A stretch of 64,000 nt of DNA from BOG-908 sp964247675 (GTDB lineage Bacteria; Pseudomonadota; Alphaproteobacteria; Acetobacterales; Acetobacteraceae). Position 1 is the first letter of the stretch. Every line of letters starts with the position of its first letter. The notes below the pieces were generated by a model. It did not search any database. It had not been told where the DNA came from and saw only the letters and a program-made list of their open reading frames with translations. The position numbers and the translations under genes are program-made. Location: contig CAXTVW010000004.1 of assembly GCA_964247675.1 (NCBI GenBank), positions 11,333-75,332 on the forward strand, read 5' to 3'. Below are positions 34,733 through 43,825 of this stretch, in pieces.

Positions 34733-35218
34733 ATGAGGTTCTTTGTTCTGGGATTGCGCGAGGCTGCTGTCGTTTGTGCGGCCGCATCGCTGATGACGGT
34801 CTCCGCTGGCTTGTCCGCCGCGGCCCAGGAACCGCCGCCGCCCGGCGTGCCGGGGCCTGGACCGCAGGAGATGATGCACGGCCGTCCTGGCGATGGGCAC
34901 GGACCGGAAGGCATGCATGGCGGCAGTCCGCTGTCGGAGCTGGCCCATGCCGAAGCCGACCAGGTCGCCTCGCAGGCCGTGGCAGGCCTTGCCAGGGCGC
35001 AGCTTGCGGATGTGCAGCGGACCGTCCGTACGTTCGGTGTGCCGACGGCGCTGCGTTACTATGACGTGGCGCCTAAAGCCTTTCACGACGCCGTGGTCCC
35101 TGGCCTGGTGGCATTGGTCCGGTCCGCCGAACAGCAGCAGCAAGTCTCCTCCGCCGACGCCGACCGCATCGTGGACCGCCTCGAGCACGACGGTCCGCAC
35201 GCGCCGCCGCCGAAGTAG
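34733..35218 (+). CDS. Periplasmic His/Met/Pro-rich accessory protein of a two-component system
   Basis: A 161-aa protein with AGGAGG 9 bases upstream of its ATG. It has an N-terminal signal peptide (AVVCAAASLMTVSAGLSAAA), then a Pro/Gly/His/Met-rich linker (PGPGPQEMMHGRPGDGHGPE, GMHGG), then a helical domain (LARAQLADVQRTVRTFGVPT, VPGLVALVRSAEQQQQ). Its stop lies 12 bp before the histidine kinase gene, so the three genes form an operon. His/Met-rich periplasmic partners are typical of metal or stress sensing systems, so it may bind metal and modulate the kinase; this is inference. Confidence 0.75.
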   Translation: MRFFVLGLREAAVVCAAASLMTVSAGLSAAAQEPPPPGVPGPGPQEMMHGRPGDGHGPEGMHGGSPLSELAHAEADQVASQAVAGLARAQLADVQRTVRTFGVPTALRYYDVAPKAFHDAVVPGLVALVRSAEQQQQVSSADADRIVDRLEHDGPHAPPPK

Positions 35219-35230
35219 CCGGTCCGTCCG

Positions 35231-36703
35231 GTGAAGTGGTCCCTCACGACGAAGCTTGTCGCCGCACTGTTCGGCATGTCGGCCGTCATGGTGGTGCTTG
35301 TCCTGGCCTGGACAGGGTGGGCGCTGGAAGACCGCTTCTCGGCTTATCTGGGAACTGCCACCCTCTCCCGCATGGACCGGACCGTCGAGGTTCTGGAACA
35401 GTCTTTCCGGAGCAAGGGCGACTGGTCGGGCGTAACTGCTCATCCTGAAGTCTGGGAGGCGGCGCTACGGGAATCCGAACCGGCAAGACCTTCCTGGCCC
35501 TTTCGCCCGCCCCCGGGCGGGGGTCCGGGCGGGTGGCCGCCTAGCCCTCCGCCGGACGACTTCCAGCCAGGGCTGCCCGCGGGCCCGCCGCCCGGCTTCG
35601 GGCACCGTCCTCCGCACGGCGAGTTCCGGCTCGTCGATGCGGCAGGCAGGTTGGTGGCGGGTCTTGCCGGGGATATGCCGGTCGCGGCGCGGCGGACGTT
35701 GTTCGTGCAAGGTGCCCGGGTTGGCACCCTGCTGTTCACGCCAGGCCACCTCCCCGGCGACATCGAGTCTGCGTTCCTGTCGGAAGGCACCCGCGACCTC
35801 TACTTCGCAGGATCGGCGGCGCTCGTCCTCTCAGGGCTTTGGGCCGTGCTGCTCGCGCGCTACATCCTGGCGCCGGTGAGCCTCGTGGCGGCCGGTGCCA
35901 GGCAACTGGCGGGCGGCGATCTTTCCACCCGCGTCTTTACCGAACGCCGCGACGAGCTGGGCGACCTTGTCGACGACTTCAACAGGCTTGCCGTGGCTCT
36001 CGAGGCCGCCGAACAGGCGCGCAGGTTGTGGGTGGCGGACACCTCACACGAGTTGCGGACGCCGCTCGCCGTCTTGCGGGCGCAGATCGAAGCGCTGCAG
36101 GACGGCGTGCATGAGCCCAGCCCGCAGTCGCTTGGCCGGTTGCACGATGAAGTACTGCGTATGACAAGGCTCGTCGATGACCTGCACGAGCTGGCGCGGG
36201 CCGACAGCCACGCGCTCGGCCTTCGGCTGGAGCCGGTCAGGCCGGGGGAGATCATGGCGGAAGTGCTGTCCAGGTTCGCGCCGCGGCGGGAAGCCAGCGG
36301 ACTGCACCTGGACGCCCTGATGCTGGGCCGGTCGGGCGCGGTCGCGGTGGCCGATCCGGACCGCCTGCGCCAGGTCTTCACCAACCTGCTGGAGAACGCC
36401 ATATGCTACACCGACCCCGGCGGGATGATCACCGTTTCGGAAACCCGGACGGAGGAGGCAATTCTGCTCAAGGTCGAGGACACGGCGCCCGGGGTGCCCG
36501 CGGGCAAGCTTCCCCGCCTGTTCGAACGCTTCTTCCGGGTGGACGGCTCGCGTAGCAGGCAGACCGGCGGTTCCGGCCTCGGCCTCGCCATTTGCAAGGC
36601 GATCGTCGAGGCGCATGCGGGCACGATATCGGCCGAGCCCTCGCCGCTCGGCGGACTGGCGGTGACTGTGGCATTGCCGGTTCAGGCCGTGTCCGCCCCG
36701 TGA
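35231..36703 (+). CDS. Membrane sensor histidine kinase, BaeS-like
   Basis: A 490-aa kinase: TM1 (about residues 9-31), a periplasmic sensor of ~150 residues with a striking Pro/Gly stretch (FRPPPGGGPGGWPPSPPPDD), TM2 (about 185-210), a HAMP domain (ARQLAGGDLSTRVFTERRDE), the H-box DTSHELRTPLAVLRAQIEAL with His273, the N-box QVFTNLLENAICYTDPGG, and G boxes (LFERFFRVDGSRSRQTGGSG, LGLAIC). GTG is the start codon at 35231. The stop overlaps the response regulator's GTG by 4 bases. The ligand is unknown; the Pro-rich sensor mirrors the linker of the accessory protein upstream. Confidence 0.92.
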   Translation: MKWSLTTKLVAALFGMSAVMVVLVLAWTGWALEDRFSAYLGTATLSRMDRTVEVLEQSFRSKGDWSGVTAHPEVWEAALRESEPARPSWPFRPPPGGGPGGWPPSPPPDDFQPGLPAGPPPGFGHRPPHGEFRLVDAAGRLVAGLAGDMPVAARRTLFVQGARVGTLLFTPGHLPGDIESAFLSEGTRDLYFAGSAALVLSGLWAVLLARYILAPVSLVAAGARQLAGGDLSTRVFTERRDELGDLVDDFNRLAVALEAAEQARRLWVADTSHELRTPLAVLRAQIEALQDGVHEPSPQSLGRLHDEVLRMTRLVDDLHELARADSHALGLRLEPVRPGEIMAEVLSRFAPRREASGLHLDALMLGRSGAVAVADPDRLRQVFTNLLENAICYTDPGGMITVSETRTEEAILLKVEDTAPGVPAGKLPRLFERFFRVDGSRSRQTGGSGLGLAICKAIVEAHAGTISAEPSPLGGLAVTVALPVQAVSAP

Positions 36704-37371
36704 CCCTCGTCGCCATCGTCGAGGACGAGGCGTCCATCGCCGACATCCTCGACGCCTATCTCCAGCGCGAGGGCTACGATATCCGCTGCCTGCGCACCGG
36801 CGAGGAAGCCGAGGCGTGGCTGGCCGCATCGAGCCCCGACCTGATCCTGCTGGACCTCATGCTGCCGGGTCTGGACGGCCTCTCGCTCTGCCGCAAGATC
36901 AGGGCGCGTTCCGACGTCCCGATCGTGATGGTGACCGCGCGGGTCGAGGAAATCGACCGGCTGCTCGGGCTGGAGCTCGGGGCGGACGATTACGTCTGCA
37001 AGCCGTTCAGCCCGCGGGAGGTGGTGGCCCGCGTCAAAGCGGTCCTCCGGCGTGCCGCCGCGGCTGCACCCGCAGGCACAGTCTTCGAGATCGACGAGGC
37101 CACGATGGTCGCGCGCCTTCACGGCGTCCGCCTGGACCTGACACCCACCGAATTCCGCCTGCTGCGCGCCCTGACCCGTCGTCCCGGGCGGGTGCTGTCG
37201 CGTAGCGAGCTCCTTGACGCGGTGTCTGACCGCGACCGCGACGTCTTCGACCGCAGCGTGGACAGTCACGTGAAGAATCTCCGCCGGAAGCTTACCGCGT
37301 CCTGCGGCGGGAAGGACGTCATCCATTCGATCTACGGCGTGGGATACCGGCTTGAAGCGCCGGACGGGTGA
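36700..37371 (+). CDS. OmpR/BaeR-type response regulator
   Basis: A 223-aa regulator starting at the GTG that overlaps the kinase stop (GTGA). The receiver domain has Glu8-Asp9 (VAIVEDEASI), phospho-acceptor Asp52 (LILLDLMLPG), Thr79 (IVMVTARV) and Lys101 (DDYVCKPFSP). The winged-helix DNA-binding domain follows (LDLTPTEFRLLRALTRRPGR, VLSRSELLDAVSD, VDSHVKNLRRKL and a final GVGYRLEAP). It is the cognate partner of the adjacent kinase. The large inverted repeat upstream of the operon is a candidate target for autoregulation. Confidence 0.93.
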   Translation: MTLVAIVEDEASIADILDAYLQREGYDIRCLRTGEEAEAWLAASSPDLILLDLMLPGLDGLSLCRKIRARSDVPIVMVTARVEEIDRLLGLELGADDYVCKPFSPREVVARVKAVLRRAAAAAPAGTVFEIDEATMVARLHGVRLDLTPTEFRLLRALTRRPGRVLSRSELLDAVSDRDRDVFDRSVDSHVKNLRRKLTASCGGKDVIHSIYGVGYRLEAPDG

Positions 37372-37734
37372 AATGCCGGACACCGTCGTCGGCATGTCTC
37401 GTCCTTGCTGACGACGCCCGAACTCAACCACCTGGCCGCGCGCACGACCGCGCAAGTCGCGCGGCAGGGCGGCTGACGGCGCTGTGTCAGGAGCTACCAG
37501 ACGCCCAACCATCGCCTTCGGCGCGAAGTTCATCCCCGCTTCGATGGCGTGGCGCGGCCGGATTTTGGGGCCGCCGACGGCAGACCGTAAGGACGTCCGA
37601 CCGGGCGGCTCCGTGCGAACGCTTAGTCACATGAGGGTCACGATCCGTCACGTGACTTCAGGAATGCGGCAATCGCGCGACCTCCTCGTCGCACTGGCGT
37701 GCGAAACGGACGCCGCGATCCTGCGACGACACTT
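37372..37734. other. Spacer after the two-component operon
   Basis: No supportable gene. Just after the regulator stop, ATGCCGGACACCGTCGTCGG is partly self-complementary with the following CAT (6-bp stem), a weak terminator candidate. The rest has no coding character. Confidence 0.35.
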
Positions 37735-38536
37735 AACCGGTACGCACGTCCAGCGCACCTTCCGCCTGACTGCAGCTCACCCAGCCGATCACCTCGTCGC
37801 CCCAGGACAGCGGCATCGCTTAGTAGTCAAGCTTGCGCCTGCCTTCGGGCACGTAGGCCTCGAAGCGGTATGGCCAGCCCCAGAGGTGGTCGAACCAGCG
37901 GCGATCCCGAACGAGCGGATCGGACGGTGCCAAAAACCGCACGCGCCGGGGCGGCGATGCTGGCGGGACATCCTGCCCGACGTGCGCTGCGTAGCGCAGC
38001 CCATCGGCCTGGAGCACGACCGAGGTATCCGAGTGCTGGACAGCCGCCTTGGCCTCGGCGCCGCGAGGTCCGACGAGCGAGCGAGCGCGCGGGACAGGAG
38101 ACCAGCGCGGACATCGTCGTGGCGGGCACCGGGGAGAGCAGGTCTACGAGATGCAGCGCGAGACGCATCAGCTGGTCGGCGGGTTCGATGCCGGGAGCGG
38201 GCAGCACCGCCGAAGCATAGAGCCGGATACCGCTCTCGCGGCCGACGACGCGCAGGTGGGCGTGATGGTGCAGGGCGTCCAGCGCCCGGGTGGTCGCCTT
38301 CGACAGCCCGCCCTACCCGTTGACCGCCGCTTTCTTCCGAACGCCGCCTTAAGGTCGCGCGGGTGCGTCTCGCGCCGGGCGGCCGCGAAGGCGAGCACGT
38401 CCGCTTCAGTGACTCCGGCGAGAGGTCGTAAGAATGACGGCACCAGTGCCTCGGCATCGATGCGTGCCACCGCTGCCAGGACTGCGTCCGAACCGACGAT
38501 CGTGGCGAACTCTCTGCAGGTCGACCAGCGCGCCTT
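37735..38536 (-). pseudogene. Winged-helix (PF06224, AlkZ/YcaQ-related) DNA-binding protein, multiply broken
   Basis: The coding order is recovered only by switching frames: VAAVARIDAEALVPSFLRPL, AGVTEADVLAFAAARRETHP and RDLKAAFGRKRR in one frame, then LSKATTRALDALHHHAHLRV, VGRESGIRLYA and PADQLMRLALHLVDLLSPVP in another, then RRVRFLAPSDPLVRDRRWFD, HLWGWPYRFEAYVPEGRRKL in a third. The C-terminal part has a nonsense codon (DY-stop-AMPLSWGDEVIGWV) before ending near 37735. The sequence resembles winged-helix proteins of the AlkZ-type DNA glycosylase superfamily. With at least two frame changes and a stop it is dead. Confidence 0.7.
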
Positions 38537-38671
38537 GATGTCGCCGTAATCGAGCGGGTGGTCCTCGACCTCTACGGCCAGCCGCTTGTCGTGCGGGTCG
38601 ACCGACGGACCTTTGGCCACGGCCCAGGACCTGAACACGCCGTCGAGCTCCAGGCGCAGGTCGTGATGGAA
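38537..38671 (-). pseudogene. Fragment of a LigD 3'-phosphoesterase domain
   Basis: About 45 codons read FHHDLRLELDGVFRSWAVAK then GPSVDPHDKRLAVEVEDHPL and DYGDI, the heart of the LigD phosphoesterase domain (HxDxRLE with its metal-binding His). After DYGDI the frame joins directly to the winged-helix pseudogene, and before it the homology fades. It is an isolated scrap; the ligase-polymerase part of a separate ligD gene lies at the right end of the window, 24 kb away on the same strand. Confidence 0.65.
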
Positions 38672-39153
38672 CCTGGTCAACATGAACGAAGTGATGGTCT
38701 GTTTGAAGCCATCGCAACGGACGTGACGGAACAGCACCGTGCTGAGACCTTGCTGCACAGATCGAGGAGCGGCGGCGACTGCATCGGCTGCGGCCAGTTC
38801 GGCAGAAGGAACGGAGCGATCCGATCATCAAGCCGCCTCGCGTCAAGGCTTCGGATCCAAGCTCATAGACGCTGGCCTATCAAGCGGCCTGAGCAGCAGG
38901 GCCACAGTGACCTATTCACCCGAAGGTCTCACCTGCGTCGTGGCTTTGGAAAATTAGGTAACGGGCCAAACGTCCTGGTATCCGACGTTGCGCATCGGAG
39001 GATCAATGCACGGGCGATGAGCGAAACGTGGGCACAACGGCCCTGCATCGAAGCTTGCTTCCTGCTCACCCACCGGAGAACGGCACTCCGGATTACCCGT
39101 CAACATCCAGTGTCAATGAAAGTAGATGAATAATTTGCGCGAGGCAGCCGTTT
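38672..39153. other. Spacer without a supportable gene
   Basis: Open frames here overlap each other on both strands without motifs or convincing codon use. No repeat or RNA gene noted. The last 30 bp are the 3' flank of the PAS-GGDEF gene, with no obvious terminator. Confidence 0.4.
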
Positions 39154-41304
39154 CTAAGCGGACTCCGCCAGAACTCGTCCAAGCATGGCCCTGCTCTTGC
39201 CTGCGCGCTTTGCCCGGTAACACGCTTGGTCGGCGGCCTCCATCAATTCGCCAATTTCCGTCCGGCCCGGACTCATCGTAACAACGCCGATACTAGCGCC
39301 CAACCCGAAGCTGCCGTCGTCCCGGGTGAACCGGAACCGGGCTACACCGGCGCACAGCCTGTCAGCTACCCGCAAGGCGGCTTCAGAGGTATCACAATCG
39401 AGTAAAAGGGCGAATTCGTCACCCCCGAGGCGTCCTACACACTCAACCTCCGAATTGGACGCCTCCGCCCGAAGTAGCTCCGCGACTTGCCTGAGTATCC
39501 GATCTCCAGCCGCGTGCCCGAGAGTGTCGTTCACCTGCTTAAAACCATCCAGGTCGATGACAAGCAGGCCAGCGGATCCCTCGCCCGATGACGCCCTTTG
39601 TGACAGCCGGTCTTCAAAGGCGCGCCGGTTCAACAGCCCCGTGAGCGGGTCGCGCTGGGCTTGATACTCGAGATCCCGCTCGCGACTTCGCTCGGCCGAG
39701 ACGTCCCGAAAGACAATTACGTGGCCTAGACAGCCACGCGATTGCTCGAGGACCGGTGACACCGTCCCATCGACGTCAGTCCTTCCGACCGCATTCTTCA
39801 GCACCGTATTCCTTGGCAGGGAACACGGCACATGTTCCGGATGGGGAAAACGCAGGGTCCGTTCGCAGCCATGTTCCACCATGCGAGCGACGTCCTGCAA
39901 AGGTCGCCCGATGGCGTCGCCGTCACAGCCCAACAGTCGTCCCGCCTCGCGATTGAGCCATGTGACGTTTCCGGCCGCATCAGTAGTGATTACCGCGTCG
40001 CCTATGGACTCGAGGGTTACCCGGAACTGCTCCTGCCTTTCCGCGAGATCGCGCAACACCTGACGCCAGTCTGTGATGTCCTGCAACGCGCCAATCAGGC
40101 GAACGACACGGCCGTCCGTGATTTCCGCCGTGCCTACAGAACGCGCCCAGAACTGTCGCCCGCGAGCAGTAACCATTTGCAGCTCCAAATCCCAGCCTGT
40201 CCCGTCCTCCAAGGCACGCTGCACAGCTTGGGCGATGACCGGTCGAAACTCGGGTTCATAGAAGGCGAACGCTTGCTCGAGGGTCGGCTGAAAATCTCGC
40301 GGCACTTCCTGTAGCAGGCAGGTCTTCTCGGACCACAGTAGCTTACTGCTTACCGCATCGAGTTCCCAGCCGCCCACGCCCGCCGCGGCGCTCGTGCGCG
40401 AGAGAAAAGCCTGGCTCAGCCGTAGAGCTTCCTCCACCTCCTTGCGAGCGGAGACGTCCCTTACAACGTCGTGAAACGCGACCGGGCGGCCGGACCGGTC
40501 ATACTCGACTCTGGGCTGCCCCTCCAGCCAGACCCAACGACCGTCCTTGTGCCGCGCTCGAAACTCATACGGAGTCGATGCCGCACCCGGACCCGCTTTC
40601 ACCAAATGGCCGAATAGAGCTCGCGTTTCGGGAACATCAGCGGGATGCGTCAATGACATTGTGGTTCGTCCCACAATCTCTTCCGGGTCATAGCCGAGCA
40701 CTCGTCTCACCGCGGGCGTGACGAACAGAACCGTGCCGTCGGTCGCCATGGTCGCAATCATCTCGTTGGCACTTTCGGCGAGCAACCGGTAGCGGCCATC
40801 GCTGGCGGATAGTGCAGCGGTTCGGTCGGCGACCTTCGCCTCCAAACTGTCTTGCATTTCCAGCAGACGCTCCTCGGCAACCCTGCGCGCCGAGACGTCC
40901 TCGACTGCGGCTATGAAGTAGCCCGGCACGCCGACAGAAGCCCAGACTAATGAGACAGTCAAGTTGCACCATACGACGGAGCGATCCTCGCGAAGATATC
41001 TCTTCTCCATGCTGTAGCCATCGATCTCATGTGCCAGCACGGCTTTGACCTTTCCCAGGTCGGCCTCGAGGTCGTCAGGGTGAGTGAGTTCCTGAAAAGT
41101 GGTTGCAAGAAGCCGTTCGCGAGCGTAGCCCAATATCGCGCATAGGCGTTCGTTGACCTCGAGCCAGCGTCCGTCGGGGGAGACGTGAGCCAGCCCGATC
41201 GGAGCCTTCTCGAACGTTCGCCTGAACCTGTCACTCGAGGCTAGCGCGATAGTAGGTGAGCAGGTACTGCCGTGATCCATCGAAGCAAGTTGTAGAAGGT
41301 CCAT
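39154..41304 (-). CDS. Diguanylate cyclase with four PAS-type sensor domains
   Basis: A 716-aa cytoplasmic protein. Four PAS/PAC units lie in tandem: EKAPIGLAHVSPDGRWLEVN (about 30-150), SANEMIATMATDGTVLFVTP (about 170-295), a third around GVGGWELDAVSSKLLWSEKT (about 305-425), and LESIGDAVITTDAAGNVTWL (about 430-540). The GGDEF domain closes the protein: RDPLTGLLNRRAFEDRLSQR, VIDLDGFKQVNDTLGHAAGD and RLGGDEFALLLD, with all catalytic residues. The position five residues before GGDEF reads SEVE where an allosteric RxxD I-site would be, so product inhibition is probably absent. It has no membrane segment and is monocistronic. Confidence 0.93.
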   Translation of the reverse strand: MDLLQLASMDHGSTCSPTIALASSDRFRRTFEKAPIGLAHVSPDGRWLEVNERLCAILGYARERLLATTFQELTHPDDLEADLGKVKAVLAHEIDGYSMEKRYLREDRSVVWCNLTVSLVWASVGVPGYFIAAVEDVSARRVAEERLLEMQDSLEAKVADRTAALSASDGRYRLLAESANEMIATMATDGTVLFVTPAVRRVLGYDPEEIVGRTTMSLTHPADVPETRALFGHLVKAGPGAASTPYEFRARHKDGRWVWLEGQPRVEYDRSGRPVAFHDVVRDVSARKEVEEALRLSQAFLSRTSAAAGVGGWELDAVSSKLLWSEKTCLLQEVPRDFQPTLEQAFAFYEPEFRPVIAQAVQRALEDGTGWDLELQMVTARGRQFWARSVGTAEITDGRVVRLIGALQDITDWRQVLRDLAERQEQFRVTLESIGDAVITTDAAGNVTWLNREAGRLLGCDGDAIGRPLQDVARMVEHGCERTLRFPHPEHVPCSLPRNTVLKNAVGRTDVDGTVSPVLEQSRGCLGHVIVFRDVSAERSRERDLEYQAQRDPLTGLLNRRAFEDRLSQRASSGEGSAGLLVIDLDGFKQVNDTLGHAAGDRILRQVAELLRAEASNSEVECVGRLGGDEFALLLDCDTSEAALRVADRLCAGVARFRFTRDDGSFGLGASIGVVTMSPGRTEIGELMEAADQACYRAKRAGKSRAMLGRVLAESA

Positions 41305-42143
41305 ACCTGCAATCCCCGCACCTTACAGAGCACGCGCTGTCAGTTATCGCCTATCATGGTCGCGAAAAGTCTACAACCTGCGGTAGAGGCTTCGTTGGCC
41401 CTCAGTCCGGGAAAAACAGGATGTCTGTTGCAAAAGGATAACGTTTTCCGAAAGACCGCGGGACCCATGCGAGGCAACCGCCAATTTTGAGACGACTGCT
41501 GACCCGTCCAGTGAACCCGGCCGTTGCGCCTCAACGCGGGCGAGTTCGCGGATTCCGCAATAGCCAGCTCGCCTTCCAGGACGATTGAGCGCATGATCGT
41601 AAGCTTTGTGACAACGCAAACGCTTCTAAGTCGGCGGAGGCCGACTATGACCTCTGTGGCCTGATAGCGCTTTTTCGGATAGCGTTTGCCGTAGCGGGAG
41701 CGGTCAGGTTAGGGTGTGTCTGTCCGAAACTCCTACGAAAGGGCTGTTGTGACGCTCTTCGCTGTTGTCGTGAGGCTGACGCCTACTGCTTTCCGAGAGG
41801 ACGGAAGGACAACCCCAGCGGAACGCGTCCAAGTTGCACTCGCAACCCAGGTAGGCATCGGGACAATCGAGGTAGTCGCCGATAACAAGTTGCTCGCGAT
41901 ATTTGACTTCTCGGTGGAAGTGAGCGAGGCCGACAACGGTATCCGGCTGGATCAGCCTGCCCGCCATCGACTTGCAACGTTAATGCGGGAAGTCGTCCGA
42001 TCGGCGCTTTTGGGCAACCTGCACGTCGTTTGACCTGGTTTGAAGTCGCCTTTGGCCAGAAGTCTCAGCCCTGCCTCACCGGTCGTGCACTTTGAAGACG
42101 TTTGCTTCGCCAGACGGATGATACGGCATCTACGCCGGATGCC
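41305..42143. other. 0.84-kb gene-poor spacer
   Basis: Includes the promoter side of the PAS-GGDEF gene. A small hairpin AGTCGGC-ggag-GCCGACT lies near 41625-41645. Two overlapping frames at about 41704-42033 are open on opposite strands, but neither has motifs or a ribosome-binding site that would favour it. No other feature supported. Confidence 0.4.
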
Positions 42144-42764
42144 TCATACAAAGCCATTTCTGGCGCTTGTGTCTTTTAACTCAGCTGCGTTGAACTTCGG
42201 TTGAGGTCCTCGGAGCCAAGCCGTCATCAATTCAACTATCCCGGACACCTTCGACTGATGTGCTCCAGGGAGATAACGGGGCATAATGACGTCTTCGTCC
42301 GTGTCCCCGATTAGCTTACATCGGAGAAACCAAAGCCGGGCCTGAGCCTTGAGAAGCTCCTGTAAAGCAACATCTTGAGGGTCGCCCTGCGAAGCCGAAC
42401 GTAATTCGTCTTCCCAAATGAGGAGAAGTCGCGCGGCATCCTGGAGTTTGTCACCCTCGCAAGCTTGATAGAACGCTTCGAGAGTGGCACCTGAAGCTCT
42501 TCGGTGAGACCAGAGACTGAGCAGTCCCGACTTCTGCAAACTCCAAATGAAGGATTTCACAATCTCCAGAGTCGGTATCGTGCGGGTGTAGCGGTTCTGG
42601 TCGCGAGAGAACCAAACACCGCCCCCGCTGCCGCGGGCTTTGCGAATGGAAGGTAATGTGACAGCTATAAATGGTAGCCGCCTGAACGGCATGTTTTGGC
42701 TTTCCCCGCAGAAGTCATTATACAGTTCGGACTTATCGCTCTTCACGAGAACGCTACGAGCCAC
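42144..42764 (-). CDS. Hypothetical protein, 206 aa
   Basis: The frame starts with GTG at 42764, 6 bp after the stop of the small membrane-protein gene, which favours that start; an ATG at 42692 (MPFRRLPFIAVTLPS) is an alternative. The protein is soluble and helical (LEIVKSFIWSLQKSGLLSLW, KLQDAARLLLIWEDELRS, LQELLKAQARLWFLRCKLIG). No family recognised. GC is slightly lower than in neighbours. It may form a two-gene unit with the 57-aa membrane protein. Confidence 0.55.
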   Translation of the reverse strand: MARSVLVKSDKSELYNDFCGESQNMPFRRLPFIAVTLPSIRKARGSGGGVWFSRDQNRYTRTIPTLEIVKSFIWSLQKSGLLSLWSHRRASGATLEAFYQACEGDKLQDAARLLLIWEDELRSASQGDPQDVALQELLKAQARLWFLRCKLIGDTDEDVIMPRYLPGAHQSKVSGIVELMTAWLRGPQPKFNAAELKDTSARNGFV

Positions 42765-42770
42765 ACCGAA

Positions 42771-42944
42771 TTAAAGACCAAGTGCTCTGGAAATCAGTAC
42801 AGCCAAGGCCATGCCGATCACCAAAGACGCGAGGCCTGTCAGCTGCCCTGCCGCTGGCACAAGCAACAAGACGAACAACAGCGCGACTACAGCGAGTGCT
42901 GCCACTCCAGCCAACAGCGTGAAAAACGAATTTTGTCGCAACAT
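42771..42944 (-). CDS. 57-aa two-helix membrane protein
   Basis: The frame is open upstream, but the ATG at 42944 (MLRQNSFFTLLAGVAALAVV) starts a compact membrane protein: one helix (FFTLLAGVAALAVVALLFVL), a short loop (PAAGQ) and a second helix (TGLASLVIGMALAVLISRAL). It is followed 6 bp later by the 206-aa gene. No family recognised. Confidence 0.5.
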   Translation of the reverse strand: MLRQNSFFTLLAGVAALAVVALLFVLLLVPAAGQLTGLASLVIGMALAVLISRALGL

Positions 42945-43218
42945 GCGATTATGAAAACCCGTAGTTTCACAAGAGGCGAAGGACGTAGAGACGCCGCATT
43001 CCCGAGACACTGGCAAGCTTCCATGAGCATCGGTTGCCAGTCGCGAACGCCGCGGTGGCTCCGGACGTCCTCTCCGTGCCTGCTCTCGGTTTTGCGGCGA
43101 GTTGCATCGAAGATAGTTTACTGAGCGCCTTGCGCTATCGGCGGCGGCCTCTGAACGACTGCCCAAGCAGTCCTTGCGTCCACCGGTTCTCTTGCCGCTT
43201 GCTTGGACCGAGACAAAC

Positions 43219-43539
43219 TCAGGAGATGCTCGCATTCAGCACCCTATCGTTCTGCGCTTGAATGCGTCCGGCTGACAGCGCCTGAGAGATGACAGTCGCG
43301 GAGCAGGTGCTCGATCCTGAATTAGACCGCATGGACCGTAGAGCATTCAGCCTGATTTGCGCCGACTCTATCACATCGGACGGGTCGCGCCGCTGCTGTC
43401 CGGAAAAGGTGTTTTCCCGAAAAATCTCTTGCTCTAGCAAGTTCAACAAATCCGTCGCGATGTCCTCGCGGCGTGCATTGCAAGCTTGATCGAAGGCGAA
43501 CAAGATTTTGTCTGACCGCCTGCGTCCGTTGTTTTGCAT
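43219..43539 (-). CDS. Small helical protein, 106 aa
   Basis: ATG at 43539 is preceded by GAGGGA at a good distance. The protein begins MQNNGRRRSDKILFAFDQAC, continues NARREDIATDLLNLLEQEIF, and has a helical C-half (PSDVIESAQIRLNALRSMRS). It is transcribed divergently from the CHASE3-GGDEF gene, 286 bp away. I recognise no family; its position suggests a regulatory partner of the c-di-GMP genes, which is inference. Confidence 0.55.
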   Translation of the reverse strand: MQNNGRRRSDKILFAFDQACNARREDIATDLLNLLEQEIFRENTFSGQQRRDPSDVIESAQIRLNALRSMRSNSGSSTCSATVISQALSAGRIQAQNDRVLNASIS

Positions 43540-43825
43540 GATTCCCTCGTTCCACCTTAGACGCTGCCCCCCAGTTGGGTGCGGGCCTCGTAGCCATAAC
43601 GTAACGGATGAGCGGAATCAACCGAAAGTTGTTGACCCACCGATTTTTTCCATCTTCGACTGTTTCGCGGAAGTCCACCGCCATCAGGTGTCGTCTTGCC
43701 GCCCGGGTAAATGCCCGCAATGGCTTCACTGCCCAACCAGCAGCGAATTACCTTGTGTTCACGGAAAAGTGAGATTACAATCGAGAGTTGAACGAAACTG
43801 GGTGCCTCATGCGTTCGGATCGCCG

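Noticed and set aside
41704..42033. Two opposing small frames (87 and 105 codons)
   Set aside because: Neither has a ribosome-binding site, motif or distinctly coding codon use; left as spacer.
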